Assembly (NCBI GenBank): GCA_010093605.1
Contig: MU004184.1
Coordinates: forward strand, 639,897 to 703,896
Direction: 5' to 3'
Source: Lophium mytilinum
Lineage: Eukaryota; Ascomycota; Dothideomycetes; Mytilinidiales; Mytilinidiaceae
DNA: 64,000 nt
In this document: one piece after another, positions 58,952-64,000 of the stretch
Layout: every line of letters begins with the position of its first letter
Position numbering within the stretch: the first letter of the stretch is position 1
Translations under genes and position numbers: made by a program
The notes under the pieces: generated by a model
The model's input: only the letters and a program-made list of their open reading frames with translations
Told to the model about the DNA's origin: nothing
Database searches by the model: none

Positions 58952-59825
58952 ACGAGAACATATAGTTCAGTGTATTATCACCGTAGTCTCGAGATCTACC
59001 AGCTCCAGGCCAGGCCTTGCGACAGGACTTCACCAAACTTGAACAAGGTAGTGGCTTATTCGAGAACCACATGATCTTATCTCAGGGTATGACGTCCTGC
59101 CGATCAGCGGCAGCAGGAGAATCCTTGATGGGGTGTTCTAGGAGCTAGCCGTTCCTGTAGCCCTACGTTCTCTGTGGACACAAAGCTCCCAGTCGAATCT
59201 GGGAATGAGTCTCCCTTCATGATCCTATTGAATCGATCCATTCAATTTATCTTCAATCCGACACTTCGGTTCTAGCGCGATGTCAAACATTAGCCGCATG
59301 CTAGCCGCTAGCCACGACGTCAATGAGATTTGAGCTTTGGAAGTTCCAGCATAATATTGTAGTCAATATCACGGACTGAAGCTTTCGAATAGGTACCTAG
59401 GCTATGTTTACCTAGATGAAAACAAGTTTCACCTGAAGCATTATTGCTGTTGCGACGCATATGTTACTAGTACGGAAATCATTCCATGTTCAAAGACACT
59501 ATGCTAATGGCGTGAATTTTGGATCTTCATGTTCAACTGTGATATTGTGCTCAAGCCCACGTCCCAGTACTGGAGCCCTGAGACTCGTATATACTTGTCT
59601 TCATGAGATCGCTCGGAGCTTCGTCGATCGTGCAAGGACTGTCGTTGAATCGACTTAGGTGTCTACAAGTACAGAGAATCAGTTCACCCCGCCCAGACCG
59701 GAGGAAAATTTTACTATCCAAGCACAATATGTGAACCAGGCGCAAGTAGTCTCAAGCAAAACATGTCTTTGTAGTCTACTCCGCACAAAGAGAGGAAATA
59801 AAGAGTTCGGGCAAAAGGAAAGATA
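58952..59825. other. Intergenic region
   Basis: About 870 bp. No supported gene; only short frames and likely 3' untranslated sequence. Confidence 0.45.
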
Positions 59826-59945
59826 GACCCAAGCGGGAATCGAACCAGCAAAAACTCGAAGGGGTGCGCTGATACCGCATCCCTAGACTGATGAGTGAAA
59901 TGCAACGAAGATTCATCGAGTTACCACTCGGCCATCAGGTTCAGT
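59826..59945 (-). tRNA. tRNA-like sequence, degenerate or unusual type-II tRNA
   Basis: On the minus strand the D-region GATGGCCGAGTGG and the T-loop GCTGG TTCGATT CCCGC resemble nuclear tRNA-Ser or tRNA-Leu. The likely acceptor strands AACCTGA and TTGGGTC pair at six of seven positions with two wobbles. The T-stem has one mismatch. The middle is too long and has no clear anticodon arm; it holds a strong extra hairpin (AGGG-A-TGCG / CGCA-CCCCT). Candidates are a tRNA pseudogene or a tRNA with an intron and long variable arm. The isotype cannot be assigned by eye. Confidence 0.35.
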
Positions 59946-61468
59946 GTTGTTACAGCGAGCCGCCCTTGGAGTTCTGGGAGCTGTTCGAAGTTAAATGGTA
60001 TATAACCTATAAAGTCTGTTAGGCCTCCACTAACAAGATATTTTAGCGGTTATTCACACCGACGCTCAGCGCCGATTAAGGCTTGCACGTGCAATCTTAC
60101 GTATCATCCGGAGTAAAGCAGCTGCGCCTCGCGTGTCTCTGAACCGTATATGCAGATTGGAGATACTACGGTTTGCGCAAGATATGCCACCCTCCCACAT
60201 CCAGACCATCTTCGCTTACAACCCTCAACAAATCAGACTGTCATCAACAAAGACACGGCAAATGCAACGTCTGGTAATTACTACATGTCGACCTACTCGG
60301 CACATCACTTTCCTGAGTTTTCTGCGTGTCTGTGCCTTCGAGGATGTGGCATGTCATTTTGCTTGCGCCCAGTGCGCCCCGTGCGATGACGGGTTTGGGC
60401 GGCGATCTGTGGATTGCGGATTGCGACGTGCGATGCTCGGGTAAGTCAGCGTGGCGAGGGACGTTCGGGCGGAAAGCGGTGGTTGTTGCGAGGGGTGGGG
60501 AGATAAACAGGTGAGGCCAGGTTAGGTGATTCTCTGTTAGTCACGCTGGGAGTATATGATGCGATTTTGGAGGAGGTATAAAATAAGGTTGAGGGCTGTA
60601 TAGTATTGGACTCTTTATTGGAGGATAGGAGGGGGTTTAGGATCAAAATAACATGGGCGGAGTAACTATGTGGGGGAGTGCTGGGCGGGTTTGGGTTTAA
60701 CTTGAATATACTTTGGGATATATGGCTGTGGGGTTCTAGGAGGCAGATGGACGGGTTATTGGGATGGAGATAAGTGGCTTCTGTGGGTAAGGATGGTTGT
60801 GGTTAATCTTTTGTTTCGCTGATTATCACTTTTATAGATGGAATGGAGGTGATTAGCGTTGTTGACGTTTGGTGGCCTTTATTATTCAGGCTTTTGATAC
60901 TGCCAACTTCTCTGACAGCAACATATTTGGTTCGAAGATCTGTTTTGCACGACCCAGCCCCGAGCCGTGTAAATGCTGCGGGTTTTGGGTTCACTTGATG
61001 CTCGAGCTCGTCTTCTCTGCTTCTCCGTTACGAGGATGGAGCACATGGTTACGAGGTTAGACACACGGATATATCACTTCTCTAGTTCGCCTCTTCATTA
61101 CTCGACATCACTGAAGATAGGTACGTAGTGAACGAAGATTAGCTTCATCAATAAGTAATTTAATCTCTACTTTATATTACTCCTACCATCGCCTATTACT
61201 GTAATCTCTCGCTCGACGACCTCTTTCGCGTAGAACCTGTCTCCTAGTGTACAACTATCTTCACCACCTTCCCAGCGCCTCAGTTCAATCCATTTCACCG
61301 ACAACTCCTTGTCAATCACACACACAAGTCAGATCTCCGCTTCCTCTTTCAACCCCAAAGAATTTTCTCTTTTCAGATCTTACTCGGGATGTGTCTTTCA
61401 TACTCTAATAAATTAAAGAAAAGAAGTCTCGTAACTCGAAATATGAAAGCAAAGCCACTCCCCACCAA
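59946..61468. other. 1.5 kb gene-free region before the satellite array
   Basis: No supported gene. Composition shifts from mixed to AT-rich. The stretch 60450-60700 is G-rich on the plus strand (ggaggtat, gggggttt words). Confidence 0.45.
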
Positions 61469-61530
61469 CTACGCGGCAATCCGCAGCGCTTAATGTTTGC
61501 GTAATCCGCAGTCTTTTCGCAAACTTTGCC
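61469..61530 (+). repeat. Left-flank copy of a repeat bracketing the array
   Basis: Aligns at roughly two thirds of positions, with small gaps, to 63781-63840 (shared words tacgcg, cgcag, tgtttgc and gaactt/aaactt). Same orientation on both sides of the tandem array. Confidence 0.45.
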
Positions 61531-61630
61531 TTGTGCGTAATGCTTAGAAGTCCCAAGGTCCCCGGACTGAAAAGAAGATTTGAATTGCTTCTCGACTGAT
61601 TACGCGGCAAAAGGTACAAAAGCAATAGCT

Positions 61631-63700
61631 AAGTGGCTACGTCCTCCCTACGTGTCAAACTTTGGCGTGTGTCTTAGACGTGCTAGATGGTTCTTTGCCG
61701 CCTACCAAAGCATGTAATATAGGAAGATTAAAGGGGGTAATGTTATTCAGCCCTTTACTTTAAGGGAGATTATCTAAGCGGCTATATATTCCCTGCGTGC
61801 CAAATCTTAGCGTGGTCTTCAGATATATTAGACGGTTCTATACCACCTCCCTGCGCACGTAGTATAGTCAGGACAAAGGGACGGAGCGGAAAGGGGAGGG
61901 GGGGTATAGATAATGGTATCTAAGCAGCTATTTCTTCCCTGCATGCCAGATTTTAGCCTATTTTATGGGCGTGTTAGATAGTTCTTTGCCGCCTACTAGC
62001 GCACGTAATATAGACAGGATAAAGGGGAGGAAGAGGGGTGTAGGGAAAGAGGGGGGAGAGGGGTTTAAATTATTATTTATAAGCGGCTATATCTTCCCTG
62101 CGTGCTAGACTTTAGCGTGGTTCTTAAATATATTAGATAGTTCTTTACCGCCTACGAGCGCACGTAGTATAGTTAGGACGAAGGAACGGAGGGGAAAGGG
62201 GAGGGGGGTATAGATAATAGTATCTAAGCGGCTATTTCTTCCCTGTATGCTAGATTTTAGCCTGTTTTATAGGCGTGTTAAATAGTTCTTTACCGCCTAC
62301 CAGCGCATATAATATAGACAGGATAAAGGGGAGAGAGAGAGGTATAGGGAAAGAGGGGGGGGAGGGGTTTAAATTATCATTTATAAGCGGCTATATCTTC
62401 CCTGCATGCTAGACTTTAGCGTAGTTCTTAAATATGTTAGATAGTTCTTTACCGCCTACGAGCGCATATAATATAGACAGGGTAAAAAGAAGGGGTATAG
62501 CGCGGGGGGATAGGGGTGCATAGATACTAATACCTAAGCAGCTACTTCTTCCCTGCGTGCTAGATTCTAGCGTGGTTCGCGGATGTATTAATTAGTTCTC
62601 TACCGCCTACTAGCGCACGCAACATAGATAGGATAAAGGGAAGGGGTAGGGCGCGGGGGGGCAGGAGTCTAGATACTAATAGCTAAGTGGCCACGCGTTC
62701 TCTAGATGCTAAACTTTAACAGTGTTATTAGATATCTAAGACAGTTTTTTACGGCCTACCTGCGCGCGTAATATAGGCATACTAAAGGGGGAAGGTTATT
62801 AGGGGATAAGAATTCAGCCCGTCATTTATAAAATATAAGGTAAGTAGCTATATCTTCTCTAGGCGCCAAACTTTTACATTGTTATTAAACGTCTAATACA
62901 GTTCTTTTCCGTCTCTCTGCGCACGTAATATTGCCAAAAAAAAAAAGGGGGGGAGGAGGGGGGGTAGCGTGGCGTGTAGAATCCAGCCCGTCTCTTATAG
63001 AATAATAACTAAGTAGCTATTTCTTCCCTAGATGCCAAATTTTAATAGTGTTATTAGATACTTAAGAGATTCCTTTGCCGCATATCTGCGCACGTAATAT
63101 AGAAAAGATAAAAGGTATAGTAGAAGAATCTAGCCCGTACTATATAAATAATAGCTAAGTAGCTATATCCTCCCTACGTGCCAAATTTTAATAGTATTAT
63201 TAGATACTTAAGAGATTTCTTTACCGCATATCTACGCACGTAATATAGGAAAGATAAAAGGTATAGTAGAAGAATCTAGCCCGTACTATATAAATAATAG
63301 CTAAGTGGCTATATCCTCTCTACGTGCCAAATTTTAATAGTGTTATTAGATACTTAAGAGATTTCTTTACCGCATATCTGCGCACGTAATATAGGAAAGA
63401 CAAAAGGTATAGTAGAAGAATCTAGCTTATACTATATAAATAATAGCTAAGTGGCTATATTCTCCTTACGTGCCAAACTTTAACATTACTATTAGATGCC
63501 CAAGATAGTTCTTTGCCGCCTATCTGCGCACGTAATATATAAAGAGTTGAAATAAAGAAGGGGGGCTGCGAGGCGCTGGGGCGGCGGGCGCCACTCTAAA
63601 TAATAATAGCTAAGCGGCAGCGTCTTCTCTACGTGCTAAATTCTAGTATAGCGATAAGACGTCTAAGACAGTTCTCTTCAATCTTGCAGGCGTCTATTCG
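61631..63700 (+). repeat. Satellite-like tandem array, about 14 units of 145-169 bp
   Basis: Units begin at the word aagYRg after a taa/ct stretch. I place starts at 61631, 61776, 61922, 62081, 62226, 62385, 62536, 62685, 62842, 63011, 63157, 63303, 63449 and 63612. Each has a ctatNtcttccctNNgtgc-like head, a tagatagttctttaccgcct-like core, a cgcacgtaatat box and a G-rich purine tract. Units from 63011 to 63448 are the most alike; the left units are more diverged. Units 2 and 4 resemble each other, as do 3 and 5, so part of the array has a two-unit period near 305 bp. No coding frame follows the period. A centromeric or subtelomeric satellite is possible, but the position on the chromosome is unknown. 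Confidence 0.85.
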
Positions 63701-63780
63701 GGATTAATTTAAGTGAGGTATATGGGTTCGGGGGTGAGAAGAAGGCCCAAAATAAACAAAGGTCAGTCAAAACACTCTCG

Positions 63781-63840
63781 ATTACGCGCATTTCTCGCAG
63801 TTAGTGTTTGCAAGAGTTGCAGCCTCTCTACGAACTTTCC
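63781..63840 (+). repeat. Right-flank copy of the repeat bracketing the array
   Basis: Counterpart of 61469-61530 in the same orientation. See that entry for shared words. What follows to the window end is purine-rich and shows no gene. Confidence 0.45.
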
Positions 63841-64000
63841 CCGTATTCCAAGTTGAAAGAAGCGAAGGAGGGGAGGCAGGGAGGGGAGGTCCGAACGCAA
63901 CGAATGTGAGCTAATTTGTGTTCTTTCCAATTACACGGAAATTTCTTGTGCTCAATATCTATACGATTTCCAAGCTTCGTACCAGTTTGCCGTGCAGTTA

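Noticed and set aside
61631-63700. CRISPR array
   Set aside because: The whole unit repeats, not a short repeat with unique spacers, and the host is eukaryotic.
61469-63840. LTR-type or other mobile element defined by the flanking repeats
   Set aside because: The flanks are short and only partly similar, no coding remnant lies between them, and the interior is a satellite array.

Overview
The window looks like nuclear DNA of a filamentous ascomycete (Pezizomycotina). Dothideomycetes is my best guess, but the sequence alone does not settle the class. The signs are single genes with short introns (most 47-65 nt), an AreA/NIT2-type GATA factor ending in the family's WEWLTMSL tail, a Zn2Cys6 activator of the fungal-specific type, a But2-like secreted protein and a DASH-complex Hsk3 subunit. 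Gene models were built by hand by joining frames across splice sites. In every multi-exon model the summed exon length is a multiple of three.

Layout. 1-4850: the end of an unrecognised gene, then a divergent pair, PNO1 (-) and an MDM31/MDM32-family gene (+). 6483-9641: a small secreted But2-like protein, an intron-containing tRNA-Gln and the splicing factor SPP2. 10832-17106: IRE1 (-) and CCT2 (-). 17382-19430: an unrecognised membrane protein. 21918-24681: a nirA-like Zn2Cys6 transcription factor with a CGG/CCG palindrome upstream. 25471-30300: proteasome beta-4 PRE1 (-), enolase (+) and a divergent cyclophilin. 31001-39819: a GPI-anchored wall protein, a 995-residue disordered protein and a conserved four-span membrane protein. 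43386-46030: a DJ-1-like protein, a small membrane protein (-) and HSK3 (+). 51232-54115: AreA, preceded by about 5.2 kb without a convincing gene. 55699-58951: a family-16 methyltransferase (-) and an unrecognised protein (+). 59826-59945: a tRNA-like sequence. 61631-63700: a satellite-like tandem array.

Most genes are unrelated housekeeping functions: ribosome assembly, splicing, protein folding and stress (CCT2, IRE1, proteasome, cyclophilin, DJ-1), glycolysis and chromosome segregation. I see no biosynthetic cluster, CRISPR array or intact mobile element. Two regulators of nitrogen-type families (AreA and a nirA-like factor) lie about 27 kb apart, which is probably incidental.

The least explained sequence is the 14-unit array at the right end, with a unit of about 146-160 bp, a two-unit higher-order pattern and similar sequences on both flanks. 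Next is a 67-bp element, 85 percent identical between two copies, lying in the same sense downstream of MDM31 and IRE1. Two genes have introns at the start codon: directly after ATG in CCT2, and between T and G of the ATG in PRE1.
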